This document shows, piece by piece, positions 1-5,398 of a DNA stretch of 5,398 nucleotides (its first letter is position 1; each line of letters starts with the position of its first letter). The stretch covers positions 1-5,398 of the forward strand of contig JAKCAB010000538.1 in assembly GCA_021839785.1 (NCBI GenBank), given 5' to 3'. The stretch is from a bacterium (GTDB lineage Bacteria; Verrucomicrobiota; Verrucomicrobiae; Limisphaerales; J093). A model generated the notes under the pieces. That model was not told the DNA's origin, ran no database searches, and saw only the letters and a list, made by a program, of their open reading frames with translations. The position numbers and the translations under genes were made by a program.

Positions 1-660
1 TGACAGGGCGCTGACGAACGTGGTGTCCGGTTTGCCGTCGATCTCAAGGCGCGCCACGCCAGGACTGAAAACCTCACCCACCTGGACAAAAGTGCCGGCC
101 ACCAGCAAACGACCGTCGTCCTGCACCGCCAAATCATAGGCCGTGCCACCGTTGAGGCCGGCGCCGGGATCGAAGGTCGGATCCAGGGTGCCGTCGGCCA
201 GCAAACGGGCAAGGCCGTTCCGCGGCTGGCCTTGCACCTGGTCGAAATTGCCGCCGATGACGATCCGCCCGTCCGGCAGGATGACCAGCGAACCCACGAA
301 CCACCCCGCCCGCCCGCTGATCTGCGGATTGAACGCGGTGTCCAGGGTTCCGTCTGGATTGAGCCGGGCCAGCGACGTCCGCGGCTGGTCGGCCACGGCG
401 CTGAACTGGCCGGCGAGGACGACGTTGCCGCTCGCCGGCTCCACGGCCAGCCGGAAGGCCAGCCCGGTCACCCCCTCGCGAGCGTCGAAACCGGGATCGA
501 GCGAACCGTCGGTCTGCAAGCGGGCAACGCTCCGCCGCGGCACGCCATTCACCAGGGCAAAGTCGCCAGCCACCAACACCTTGCCGTCTGGCTCGAGGGC
601 GGCGGCGAACAGCACGGCGTTGCGCGTGCTGGTGATGGCCGGTCGGAAATCGGCGTCCAA
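1..660 (-). repeat. Tandem delta-60 protein repeats, about 52-53 residues each
   Basis: Within the exported protein, copies begin at residues 35 (LDADF), 88 (LDPGF), 140 (LDTAF), 193 (LDPTF) and 245 (PDTTF), so the spacing alternates 53, 52, 53, 52. Each copy has a central PDG or similar turn followed by a beta strand ending in AG or GG-x-F, and a closing (A)RL-x-x-DG. The copies differ at most other positions, so this is an old protein-level repeat and not a recent DNA duplication. The fifth copy is cut by the window edge. Confidence 0.85.
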
Positions 661-762
661 CTGCACGCCGCCTCCCACCGCAAGCTGGTGGAGTGTCAAC
701 GTCGCCAGACAGCGGAAAAGGAGACTGCGGAGCCATTGGGGCCTCGGCTTCATCGTCATCAT
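1..762 (-). CDS. Exported delta-60-repeat (beta-propeller-like) protein, C-terminus cut by window edge
   Basis: This is a partial gene: 254 codons are read with no stop before base 1. The N-terminus ([16 protein letters not shown], then a moderately hydrophobic stretch to about residue 31) looks like a signal peptide, though it is interrupted by Arg and His and so is not ideal. From residue 35 there are four full copies and the start of a fifth of a 52-53 residue repeat. Each copy has the pattern LDxxF...(A/V)xxPDGxxxxAGxF...xxRLxxDG, which is the delta-60 repeat family. Such repeats are thought to form propeller-like blades in exported or surface proteins, often with C-terminal sorting or adhesion domains; any here lie outside the window. 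ATGs at 762, 759 and 753 are possible starts. A GGGAG at 772-768 lies 5 nt before the first and 8 nt before the second, so either fits. The molecular function is unknown. The gene diverges from the hydrolase gene that starts at 929. Confidence 0.85.
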   Translation of the reverse strand, partial: MMTMKPRPQWLRSLLFRCLATLTLHQLAVGGGVQLDADFRPAITSTRNAVLFAAALEPDGKVLVAGDFALVNGVPRRSVARLQTDGSLDPGFDAREGVTGLAFRLAVEPASGNVVLAGQFSAVADQPRTSLARLNPDGTLDTAFNPQISGRAGWFVGSLVILPDGRIVIGGNFDQVQGQPRNGLARLLADGTLDPTFDPGAGLNGGTAYDLAVQDDGRLLVAGTFVQVGEVFSPGVARLEIDGKPDTTFVSALS

Positions 763-767
763 CCGGA

Positions 768-772
768 CTCCC
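768..772 (-). promoter_or_regulatory. Ribosome binding site for the delta-60-repeat gene
   Basis: GGGAG reads on the minus strand 5 nt before the ATG at 762 and 8 nt before the ATG at 759. It supports initiation at this ATG pair and disfavours the ATG at 753 (14 nt away). It also argues against a start in the other minus-strand frame that runs through this region. Confidence 0.5.
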
Positions 773-804
773 GGAATTAAGCAGGAAGCCGGCCAATCGG
801 ACTT

Positions 805-833
805 CTCATACCGTGCCGATGGCGACCCAGCAA
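805..833 (-). promoter_or_regulatory. Possible sigma-70-type promoter for the delta-60-repeat gene
   Basis: On the minus strand TTGCTG (833-828) is followed by a 17-nt spacer and TATGAG (810-805). The match to the TTGACA/TATAAT consensus is 3 of 6 and 4 of 6, with ideal spacing. Transcription would begin near 798 and give a leader of about 36 nt before the ATG at 762, containing the GGGAG site. The match is modest, and promoter consensus in this phylum is poorly defined, so this is only a candidate. Confidence 0.3.
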
Positions 834-852
834 ACACTTTCCCGGCCGGTCA

Positions 853-871
853 GGCCCGCCCGCGGCGGGTC
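853..871. repeat. GC-rich inverted repeat in the divergent intergenic region
   Basis: CCCGCC (855-860) and GGCGGG (864-869) are perfect inverted copies around a CGC loop. Adding a G-U pair (854/870) and a G-C pair (853/871) gives an 8-bp stem as plus-strand RNA. It is followed by CTTTCCTT-like sequence rather than a clean T-run, so it is a weak terminator at best. It lies between two divergent genes, 58 bp before the hydrolase start. It could be an operator-like palindrome, a leader hairpin or a chance GC palindrome. Confidence 0.35.
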
Positions 872-928
872 GGCTTTCCTTCGCGTTCTTGCTTGACGGA
901 CGCCTCTGGATGGAAACCCTTCCGCGCC

Positions 929-2269
929 ATGGACCACCTTACGTCTGCCCCCGCCCGCCGGGCGTTCGCCGGGTTTTTGCTCGCCACCCTCCTTCTCACC
1001 GGTTGGTGCGGGCGTCTGCTGGGCAATGCCTTGGAGGACTACGTCGGGGCGCCCGACCCGAGCTTCAATTGGAAGCGGTGCGAACAGAAGCCCATCAAGA
1101 ACTGGGGCACGTTGACGCACCTCGAACTGGTTTCGCAGACCTGGCGGCGCCAATTCTGGAGCCATCACCTGATGGTCATCCGACCCAACGAGGTCCGGAA
1201 CCCGGACATCGCCTTGGTGTTCGTGACCGGCGGCAGTTACAACGCGCCCGACGAAAAGGATCTGGGGATGTTTCAAGGCTGGGCCGACCGCGCCGGGGCC
1301 ATCGTGGCGGTCCTGAACAAGGTGCCCAACCAACCGCTTTACGACGGCCGCCGCGAGGACGCGCTCATCGCCTACACCTTCGACCAGTTTATGAAAACCG
1401 GCGACCCCACCTGGCCGCTGCTGTTCCCGATGGTCAAGAGCGCGGTGCGGGCGATGGACACGCTGGAACAATTCACCGCCGGGGAATGGAACCAGCGCCT
1501 CAGCCGGTTTGTGGTTTCGGGCGCCTCGAAGCGCGGCTGGACCACCTGGCTCACCGGCGCGGTGGACCGGCGCGTGGTGGCCATTGCGCCGATGGTGATC
1601 GACATGCTCAACATGAAGGCGCAACTCCGGTGGTCCGAAAAGATGTACGGCCAGCCGAGCGAGGAAATCAGCGATTACACCCGGCTGAACCTGCACCTCG
1701 AAATGGACGAGCCGCGCATGGTCGAGCTGCGCAGTTACGTGGACCCGTATTCGTATCGCGCCCGGTACACCATGCCCAAGCTGATCCTGCTCGGCACGAA
1801 CGACCCGTACTGGACCGTCGATGCCTTGCGCCATTACTGGGCCGACCTCCCGGAGCCGAAGCTGGTTTATCAAACGCCCAACGCCGGCCACGACCTCGAC
1901 GGCGGCCAGCACGCCAGCGCGGCCGTGGCGGCTTTTTATCAAATGGTCGCCGACCGCCAGCCTTTGCCGGCCATGACGTGGACAATCACCAACGCGGCGG
2001 ACGGCGCGACGATCGAGGCGCACGTGACGCCCGCGGCCCGGCGGTTCACGCTCTGGACCGCGGAGTCCACGGACCGCGACTTTCGCGACGACAAATGGTC
2101 AGCCCAGACGATCGAGGCGACCGAGGGTGGCCAAGCGGCCTCCGCCCAAGTGCCCATGCCGGCGAGCGGTTACCGCGCGTTTTTGCTCGAAGCCACGCTC
2201 GTTTCGCCGACCGGCCAGGAATACCAGCTCTCGACCGAAGCGCGCGTCACGCCGGATGGTTTGCGGTAA
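929..2269 (+). CDS. Exported PhoPQ-activated pathogenicity-related protein (PqaA-like alpha/beta hydrolase)
   Basis: The product has 446 residues. A signal peptide is clear: Arg10-Arg11, a hydrophobic core at about 12-26 and likely cleavage near GNA at 32-34, so the protein should act in the periplasm or outside the cell. The mature part opens with the family-typical YVGAPDPSFNW (residues 38-48). The VSGASKRGWTTW block (196-207) is the family's strongest hallmark and holds the presumed nucleophile Ser200 in G-x-S-K-R-G; IAPMVID (219-225) follows. TNDPYW (290-295, Asp292) and NAGHD (318-322, His321) complete a plausible Ser-Asp-His triad. After about residue 348 comes a small beta-rich C-terminal region. 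The family is named for Salmonella pqaA, a PhoP/PhoQ-regulated gene; the substrate is not established, and no PhoPQ genes are visible here. ATG 929 was chosen because the signal peptide begins there. The frame stays open upstream to 143, but that stretch is antisense to the delta-60 gene. Only a weak GGATGGAAA-type site precedes the ATG. Confidence 0.9.
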   Translation: MDHLTSAPARRAFAGFLLATLLLTGWCGRLLGNALEDYVGAPDPSFNWKRCEQKPIKNWGTLTHLELVSQTWRRQFWSHHLMVIRPNEVRNPDIALVFVTGGSYNAPDEKDLGMFQGWADRAGAIVAVLNKVPNQPLYDGRREDALIAYTFDQFMKTGDPTWPLLFPMVKSAVRAMDTLEQFTAGEWNQRLSRFVVSGASKRGWTTWLTGAVDRRVVAIAPMVIDMLNMKAQLRWSEKMYGQPSEEISDYTRLNLHLEMDEPRMVELRSYVDPYSYRARYTMPKLILLGTNDPYWTVDALRHYWADLPEPKLVYQTPNAGHDLDGGQHASAAVAAFYQMVADRQPLPAMTWTITNAADGATIEAHVTPAARRFTLWTAESTDRDFRDDKWSAQTIEATEGGQAASAQVPMPASGYRAFLLEATLVSPTGQEYQLSTEARVTPDGLR

Positions 2270-2325
2270 AGTAGGCACCGCAATCCCAGCGGCTGCGCAA
2301 ACGGAATGCGGTCATTTGCTGTCCT
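2270..2325. other. Short convergent intergenic region
   Basis: These 56 bp separate the stop codons of the plus-strand hydrolase gene (TAA 2267-2269) and the minus-strand sigma gene (TGA 2328-2326). A 6-bp inverted repeat, ACCGCA (2277-2282) and TGCGGT (2307-2312), has a 24-nt loop and no U-run. No convincing intrinsic terminator is visible for either gene, so termination may be Rho-dependent or the transcripts may overlap. Confidence 0.5.
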
Positions 2326-4557
2326 TCAGGGTTTTGCGGTTTTCGGCTGAAGGCTATCTGCCAAGGCGGGGTCTTTCTCAATGATTGCCTTCACGAAGGC
2401 CCGATAAACGTCCGGGTCGCGAACGGCCAACTGCCTGGCGAGGTCGATCAACTCCGAGCGCGTGTACCAGGTGGAATATTTGCGATGTTCGAGCAATAAC
2501 TGTTGTAGTTCGGGGCTCTGTTGGGCCTCGGGCTTGCCGTCCAACTCGGATACGGCGGCAATCACTCCGTTCATAACTGCCTCGGACGACACGCGCTCGA
2601 TCTTCACGGTCGGATCGACCTTGTGGATGGCTTGGACGATCTGCTCGCGGTCGTCTTCGTTTTTCCCCCACAAGACCTTTAGCAGGTTGGGCACCGCACT
2701 GGCGGCGGCCGGGCCAAGGTCGCCCAACCGCGAGGCGGAGTTCAGCGCCAGGCGCGGATCCTCCATGCCCTTGACCATATCTTCCAAGCCGGCGCTGCCA
2801 GTTTCGAACTTCTCGGTGAGTTGAGCCGACTGCGCATCCTTGCGCATGACCTGATCTAACTCCGGCATCTCCGTGCGCAGTTCCGGCTGAATACGGCCAA
2901 CGGCCCGGAGTGCCTCTGAACGCAGGTTTTGGTCGGGCGTGGATTTGGCGTAATCCAGCAGCGCCGGCACCAATGGCTTGGCGCGGTCGCCAACGGCCGC
3001 GAGGGTTTCCGCGGCGAGCAGGCAATCGGTAGTGTCCTTGCCCTTCAGGCCGGCACCGATGAGTTCCATGATCCGCGGATCCGGGCCGGCCGGAGTGCGG
3101 ATCAAGGCACAAGCGGCGCCGAAGCGCACCTTCGGATCGGCGTCATTCAGCAAACTTACCAGGCCGGGAAGCCACGTTGCGGCAGCCTCCGGCTCCTTCG
3201 CATACACTTCTGCGATGGTGAGGGGAAGGTAACGCCGCATTGCCGGCGAATCTTGGCCCGGATCGGCGAGCATCGCCGTCAGCGCGGGGAGGTCCTTAGC
3301 CACCAACCCCAGGCGCTTGAGCGAAAACAACGCCGTAACCCCTTCGCCATTCTCATTCGCGAGCGCAGCCTTCCAAAGGAAATCCATCAGTCCGGGGACA
3401 TCCTTCCCCAACTCCGCCATGGCCGCGCGTGCACGGTCGCGAACCATGAGCGCCGGATCACCCACCCGAAGGCCGGTGAGGTCGCCCAAGGTGGCGGGAT
3501 CGCGAACCGCCGCTTTCAACACCTCGAAGGCAGCGTCGCGGCGATTCCCGAACAGGCCGAGCGCGTCGATGACTTTAGATTCGGGCCAACTCACACCGCT
3601 CTTGGGCAAGGGAACGAGCAGGGCAGCGCGCAATTCGCGCCGCGCGTTTTCCAACTCGGCCTCGGAAAGCGGCGGCTTGGCTGGCACAAAGCTCAAGACT
3701 CGGGGAGTCAGCCCGTCGCTGGCGTCCTTGACGCTCGGCCTGCCGCCAAGCGCCACCGAGTTCGTGCCCGCAGTGTCCGGCGGCGCGGAATGGCGGAGTC
3801 CGGTCGAAAACCAAACCAGAAGGAGAAGCCCCGCAAACAGCAGGGAAACGGTTTTGAATTTGTTCATAACGATCAGCAGTTTGGCGAGGGATGAAAGCGC
3901 CGGCCCCAGTCTTCCGGTCGCCGTCGCGGCGGCGGCAATGCGGGCAACCACATCTGAAGGCGTCGCCGAAACCGCACGATCGAGCAGCAGCGCCCCCAGC
4001 ACGACCGAAGAACACGCCACGCCGCGCTGAGTGAACCAGTCCCGCAATCGCTCCAGCGCGCGACCCACGCGCATCTTCGCCGCGGCTTCGGTGGTGCCAA
4101 GCGCGGCGCCCACGTCGTGCATCGGCTTTCGCAAAAAGAACCGCAACAAGATCGCGCGACGGTCCCTTTCGCCAAGGTCATGCAAGGCCTCGTCCAGGAG
4201 CGGCTCGATTTCCCGCCATACCGGGGCGTTGGCATCGGGGGCATTCATCTGGGCGGCCTCCTGTTCGCGTCGCCGCCGCCGTTCCTCGGTGCGACGAGCC
4301 TTGGCCGCCAGGTGGCACGCCGTGCGATAGAGCCAGCCGGGCAGAGACGGGTGTGTCAGCAAGGTGAACGAGCGACGGGCGAGAAGCAGGAACACCGTTT
4401 GCGTGGTCTCCTCGGCCAACTGGTGGTCAGACAACTGGCGTCGGACGGCAGAGTGCACGAGATCGACATAGCGCTTCGTCAACTCGGCAAAAGCCGCCTC
4501 GGAACCATCGATCGCGTACGCGCGCAGCAATTCAGCGTCCTGCATCCCAACCATCAT
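2326..4557 (-). CDS. Membrane-tethered ECF-type sigma factor fused to a HEAT-repeat domain
   Basis: The product has 743 residues, several times the roughly 200 of an ordinary ECF sigma factor. Sigma region 2 spans about residues 7-92 and includes AEETTQTVFLLLARR (48-62) and the region 2.3-2.4 block PGWLYRTACHLAAKARR (73-89). A basic linker follows. Sigma region 4 spans about 115-178, with LRFFLRKPMHDVGAALGTTE then AAAKMRVGRALERLRDWF as the helix-turn-helix. One transmembrane helix lies at about 234-254; Lys233 and Lys235 before it suggest the sigma part is cytoplasmic. After a Pro/Gly-rich linker (255-300) the rest is helical, with HEAT/PBS-lyase-like repeats at about 325-650, probably periplasmic. 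The expected role is promoter recognition controlled by an extracytoplasmic or interaction cue; no separate anti-sigma gene is adjacent. The start is ATG 4557 or the next codon, ATG 4554. A GGGG at 4563-4560 lies nearby, and the ATG at 4545 is also possible. Sequence upstream of 4557 stays open but does not resemble the family. Confidence 0.88.
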   Translation of the reverse strand: MMVGMQDAELLRAYAIDGSEAAFAELTKRYVDLVHSAVRRQLSDHQLAEETTQTVFLLLARRSFTLLTHPSLPGWLYRTACHLAAKARRTEERRRRREQEAAQMNAPDANAPVWREIEPLLDEALHDLGERDRRAILLRFFLRKPMHDVGAALGTTEAAAKMRVGRALERLRDWFTQRGVACSSVVLGALLLDRAVSATPSDVVARIAAAATATGRLGPALSSLAKLLIVMNKFKTVSLLFAGLLLLVWFSTGLRHSAPPDTAGTNSVALGGRPSVKDASDGLTPRVLSFVPAKPPLSEAELENARRELRAALLVPLPKSGVSWPESKVIDALGLFGNRRDAAFEVLKAAVRDPATLGDLTGLRVGDPALMVRDRARAAMAELGKDVPGLMDFLWKAALANENGEGVTALFSLKRLGLVAKDLPALTAMLADPGQDSPAMRRYLPLTIAEVYAKEPEAAATWLPGLVSLLNDADPKVRFGAACALIRTPAGPDPRIMELIGAGLKGKDTTDCLLAAETLAAVGDRAKPLVPALLDYAKSTPDQNLRSEALRAVGRIQPELRTEMPELDQVMRKDAQSAQLTEKFETGSAGLEDMVKGMEDPRLALNSASRLGDLGPAAASAVPNLLKVLWGKNEDDREQIVQAIHKVDPTVKIERVSSEAVMNGVIAAVSELDGKPEAQQSPELQQLLLEHRKYSTWYTRSELIDLARQLAVRDPDVYRAFVKAIIEKDPALADSLQPKTAKP
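2608..3585 (-). other. HEAT/PBS-lyase-like repeat domain of the sigma factor
   Basis: Residues about 325-650 consist of paired helices with recurrent D-P/L-P-x-L turns and A-x-x-A-L/A-x-x-L-x-x-(L/V)-G patterns. Examples are WLPGLVSLLNDADPKVRFGA followed by ACALIRTPAG, LLAAETLAAVGDRAKPLVPA followed by LLDY, and SASRLGDLGPAAASAVPNLL. This is characteristic of HEAT or armadillo-like scaffolds that bind proteins. The exact number of repeats cannot be fixed by eye. No enzymatic motif was seen. The tail, 650-743, is helical and charged. Confidence 0.7.
3796..3858 (-). other. Transmembrane helix joining the sigma and HEAT parts
   Basis: Residues 234-254 form an uninterrupted apolar stretch (FKTVSLLF, then AGLLLLVWFSTGL). 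Lysines lie on its N-terminal side and a Pro-rich linker on its C-terminal side. The positive-inside rule puts the sigma domains in the cytoplasm and the HEAT region outside. A shorter apolar stretch at 183-192 (SSVVLGALLL) is too short to span a membrane. Confidence 0.8.
4024..4215 (-). other. Sigma-70 region 4 helix-turn-helix domain
   Basis: This covers residues 115-178. LDEALHDLGERDRRAILLRFF is the first part of region 4. It is followed by a helix-turn-helix of the form H-D-V-G-A-A-L-G-T-T-E-A-A-A-K-x-R-V-G-R-A-L-E-R-L-R, which contacts the -35 element in ECF sigma factors. All the usual positions are intact, so DNA binding is expected. Confidence 0.88.
4282..4539 (-). other. Sigma-70 region 2 domain
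   Basis: This covers residues 7-92 of the sigma factor. It shows the usual order: an N-terminal helix (DAELLRAYAIDGSEAAFAEL), a second helix (YVDLVHSAVRRQL), the core-binding helix with E-x-x-Q-x-V-F, and a Trp-Leu-Tyr-Arg-Thr-Ala helix that in this family melts and reads the -10 element. The E-T-T-Q-T-V-F form in place of the more common D-x-x-Q-E-V-F resembles the variants seen in Planctomycetota and Verrucomicrobiota. Confidence 0.85.
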
Positions 4558-4685
4558 ATCCCCGCCCAGCCCGAAAAGTAACAGCCGCGTCTCGCCCTCC
4601 CGTTCCAGGGAGATGACCACACCACGGTGCCGCGTCCAATCTGACCGGGCATGACGCCGCCACCCGCTTCTGTTACGTTGTCCCC
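4558..4685. other. Divergent intergenic region between the sigma factor and beta-helix genes
   Basis: These 128 bp should hold the promoters for both genes. On the minus strand GGAAC (4606-4602) is followed 16 nt later by GCTGTT, loosely like an ECF-type promoter; see the separate entry. On the plus strand no clear promoter or Shine-Dalgarno sequence was found before GTG 4686. Apart from this candidate, no inverted repeat or operator stands out. Confidence 0.5.
4580..4606 (-). promoter_or_regulatory. Speculative ECF-type promoter upstream of the sigma gene
   Basis: The minus strand reads GGAAC (4606-4602), a 16-nt spacer and GCTGTT (4585-4580). GGAAC is a frequent -35 core for ECF sigma factors, and autoregulation is common in that group. 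Initiation would fall some 15-20 nt before the ATG at 4557. The -10 side is not a good match to any known consensus, and a five-base motif can easily arise by chance. Confidence 0.15.
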
Positions 4686-5398
4686 GTGAAACGCGCTGTG
4701 CCGCTCCTGGTTTGCCTGGTCCTCGGATGGTCTTTCCGGCCGGCCAGTGCGGCCACACCCGGCGGCGAGGAATTCGTCGGCCCGTTCCCGAGCTGGCGCG
4801 ACCTGAAGCGCGATTACGGCGCCAAAGGCGACGGCCAGGCCAACGACACCGAGGCGCTCCAGTGGGCCTTGATGGACCTCACCAAGCACACGAATTTCTC
4901 GGTCCTGTACGTGCCCGCCGGGGTCTATCGCCTCACCGAGCCGGTGCGCACGCTGCGCAAGACACACACGGACGCCCTGGGCGTGGCGCTGATCGGCGAG
5001 GATCCCGCCACGACCGTCTTTCTGTGGGACGGCCCGCGCGGCGCGCCCATGCTGACGTGGGACGCTTGGTACTCGAAGATTTCGCGGCTCACCCTGGACG
5101 GGGCCGGGCGCGCGGGGGCGGCGCTGTTTTACGGACCGGCCTTTTCCACCTACAACGAGACGAGCGACATGGTGTTCCGCGACGCGCAGGCCGGCATCCA
5201 TTTCGGCGAGGAAAGCACGCAAGGCCAGGCCGAGAACGCCGTCCTCCGCTGCCGGTTTCTGCGATGTTCTCTGGCCGGCGTGCTTACCGAGAACTGGAAC
5301 TCGATGGACATCTGGGTCTGGAACTCGCGCTTCGACGACTGCCGCTTTGGCCTGCTGAACCAGATGGGCAACTACCACACCTCGCACAACCTGTTCCA
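4686..5398 (+). CDS. Exported beta-helix protein, pectate-lyase-3/GH55-like, C-terminus cut by window edge
   Basis: This is a partial gene: 237 codons plus two bases, open to the right edge. The GTG start at 4686 is chosen because it begins a textbook signal peptide: VKRAVPLLVCLVLGW, then PASA and AT with likely cleavage after residue 22. No in-frame ATG precedes it, and no Shine-Dalgarno sequence is obvious. The mature N-terminus has RDYGAKGDGQANDTEALQWAL (residues 42-62) and LYVPAGVYRLTEPV (74-87), the hallmark of the Pectate_lyase_3 family that opens right-handed beta-helix proteins such as GH55 glucanases, phage tailspikes and polygalacturonase-like enzymes. From about 130 onward, strand-turn units recur (ISRLTLDGAG, DMVFRDAQAGIHFG, AVLRCRFLRCSLAGVL, DIWVWNSRFDDCRFGLL), consistent with beta-helix coils. 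A role in binding or cutting a polysaccharide is likely. The catalytic class cannot be assigned because the C-terminal part is missing. It diverges from the sigma gene. Confidence 0.85.
   Translation, partial: MKRAVPLLVCLVLGWSFRPASAATPGGEEFVGPFPSWRDLKRDYGAKGDGQANDTEALQWALMDLTKHTNFSVLYVPAGVYRLTEPVRTLRKTHTDALGVALIGEDPATTVFLWDGPRGAPMLTWDAWYSKISRLTLDGAGRAGAALFYGPAFSTYNETSDMVFRDAQAGIHFGEESTQGQAENAVLRCRFLRCSLAGVLTENWNSMDIWVWNSRFDDCRFGLLNQMGNYHTSHNLF

Noticed and set aside
134..796. Minus-strand frame giving an Arg-rich 220-residue protein over the delta-60 gene
   Set aside because: It is a frame shadow. The neighbouring minus-strand frame from 762 encodes clear delta-60 repeats and has a ribosome binding site.
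893..921. TTGACG as a -35 element for the PqaA-like gene
   Set aside because: No acceptable -10 sequence lies 16-18 nt downstream (the bases there are ACCCTT-like), and the transcript would start almost at the ATG.
143..928. Upstream extension of the PqaA-like gene in the same plus-strand frame
   Set aside because: The extension is low-complexity, rich in Arg, Ser and Pro, and lies antisense to the well-supported delta-60-repeat gene. A signal peptide begins exactly at ATG 929.
989..1009. Lipoprotein cleavage site around the Cys in LLTGWC of the PqaA-like protein
   Set aside because: The residue before Cys is Trp, which does not fit a lipobox. An ordinary signal peptidase I site near GNA is more likely.
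806..2023. 405-residue open frame antisense to the PqaA-like gene
   Set aside because: It is rich in Arg, Gly, His and Val with no domain pattern. GC-rich codon bias often keeps the antisense frame open, and the sense strand encodes a recognisable family.
2277..2312. Inverted repeat ACCGCA/TGCGGT as a terminator between the convergent genes
   Set aside because: The stem is only 6 bp with a 24-nt loop, and no U-run follows on either strand.
2326..3867. Independent internal gene starting at ATG 3867 (MNKFKTVSLLF), which would separate the HEAT part from the sigma part
   Set aside because: The start resembles an export signal, but no Shine-Dalgarno sequence precedes it and the frame is continuous with the sigma domains. 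A fusion is the simpler reading, though secondary internal initiation cannot be excluded.
2929..3894. 321-residue plus-strand open frame opposite the HEAT domain
   Set aside because: It is antisense to the sigma-HEAT gene, with no recognisable motif and shadow-like composition.
4558..4758. N-terminal extension of the sigma factor up to an ATG at 4758
   Set aside because: The extra 67 residues are Arg/Gly/Trp-rich, overlap the beta-helix gene start and precede the normal sigma-2 beginning, which fits ATG 4557 or 4554.
4554..5387. 277-residue minus-strand open frame opposite the beta-helix gene
   Set aside because: The opposite strand encodes a signal peptide and Pectate_lyase_3 hallmark motifs. 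This frame has no family features.

Overview
This GC-rich, gene-dense window looks like chromosomal DNA from a Verrucomicrobiota-type bacterium (Pedosphaera/Limisphaerales-like). That placement is an inference from family content: an ECF-type sigma factor fused to a membrane helix and HEAT repeats, a delta-60-repeat exported protein, a PhoPQ-activated-pathogenicity-related (PqaA-like) hydrolase and a pectate-lyase-3-type beta-helix protein. Such combinations are typical of the Planctomycetota-Verrucomicrobiota group. No 16S or other marker gene is present to confirm it.

There are four protein genes. (1) From 762 down to the left edge, minus strand: the N-terminal 254 residues of an exported delta-60-repeat protein, truncated by the window. 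(2) 929-2269, plus strand: a 446-residue exported alpha/beta-hydrolase-like protein of the PhoPQ-related family. It diverges from gene 1 across 166 bp. (3) 4557-2326, minus strand: a 743-residue one-piece membrane-tethered sigma factor, with sigma-2 and sigma-4 regions, one transmembrane helix, then a long extracytoplasmic HEAT-repeat domain. It converges on gene 2 across 56 bp. (4) 4686 to the right edge, plus strand: the N-terminal 237 residues of an exported beta-helix (pectate-lyase-3/GH55-like) protein starting at GTG. It diverges from the sigma gene across 128 bp.

Three of the four products carry a recognisable or plausible export signal. The fourth is a transcription regulator whose bulk probably faces the periplasm. 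A reasonable but unproven reading is that the sigma factor senses an envelope or substrate cue through its HEAT domain and controls nearby exported proteins, most likely the divergent beta-helix gene. No RNA gene, mobile element, CRISPR array or long DNA repeat was seen. The long open frames antisense to the genes are GC-driven shadows and were left out.
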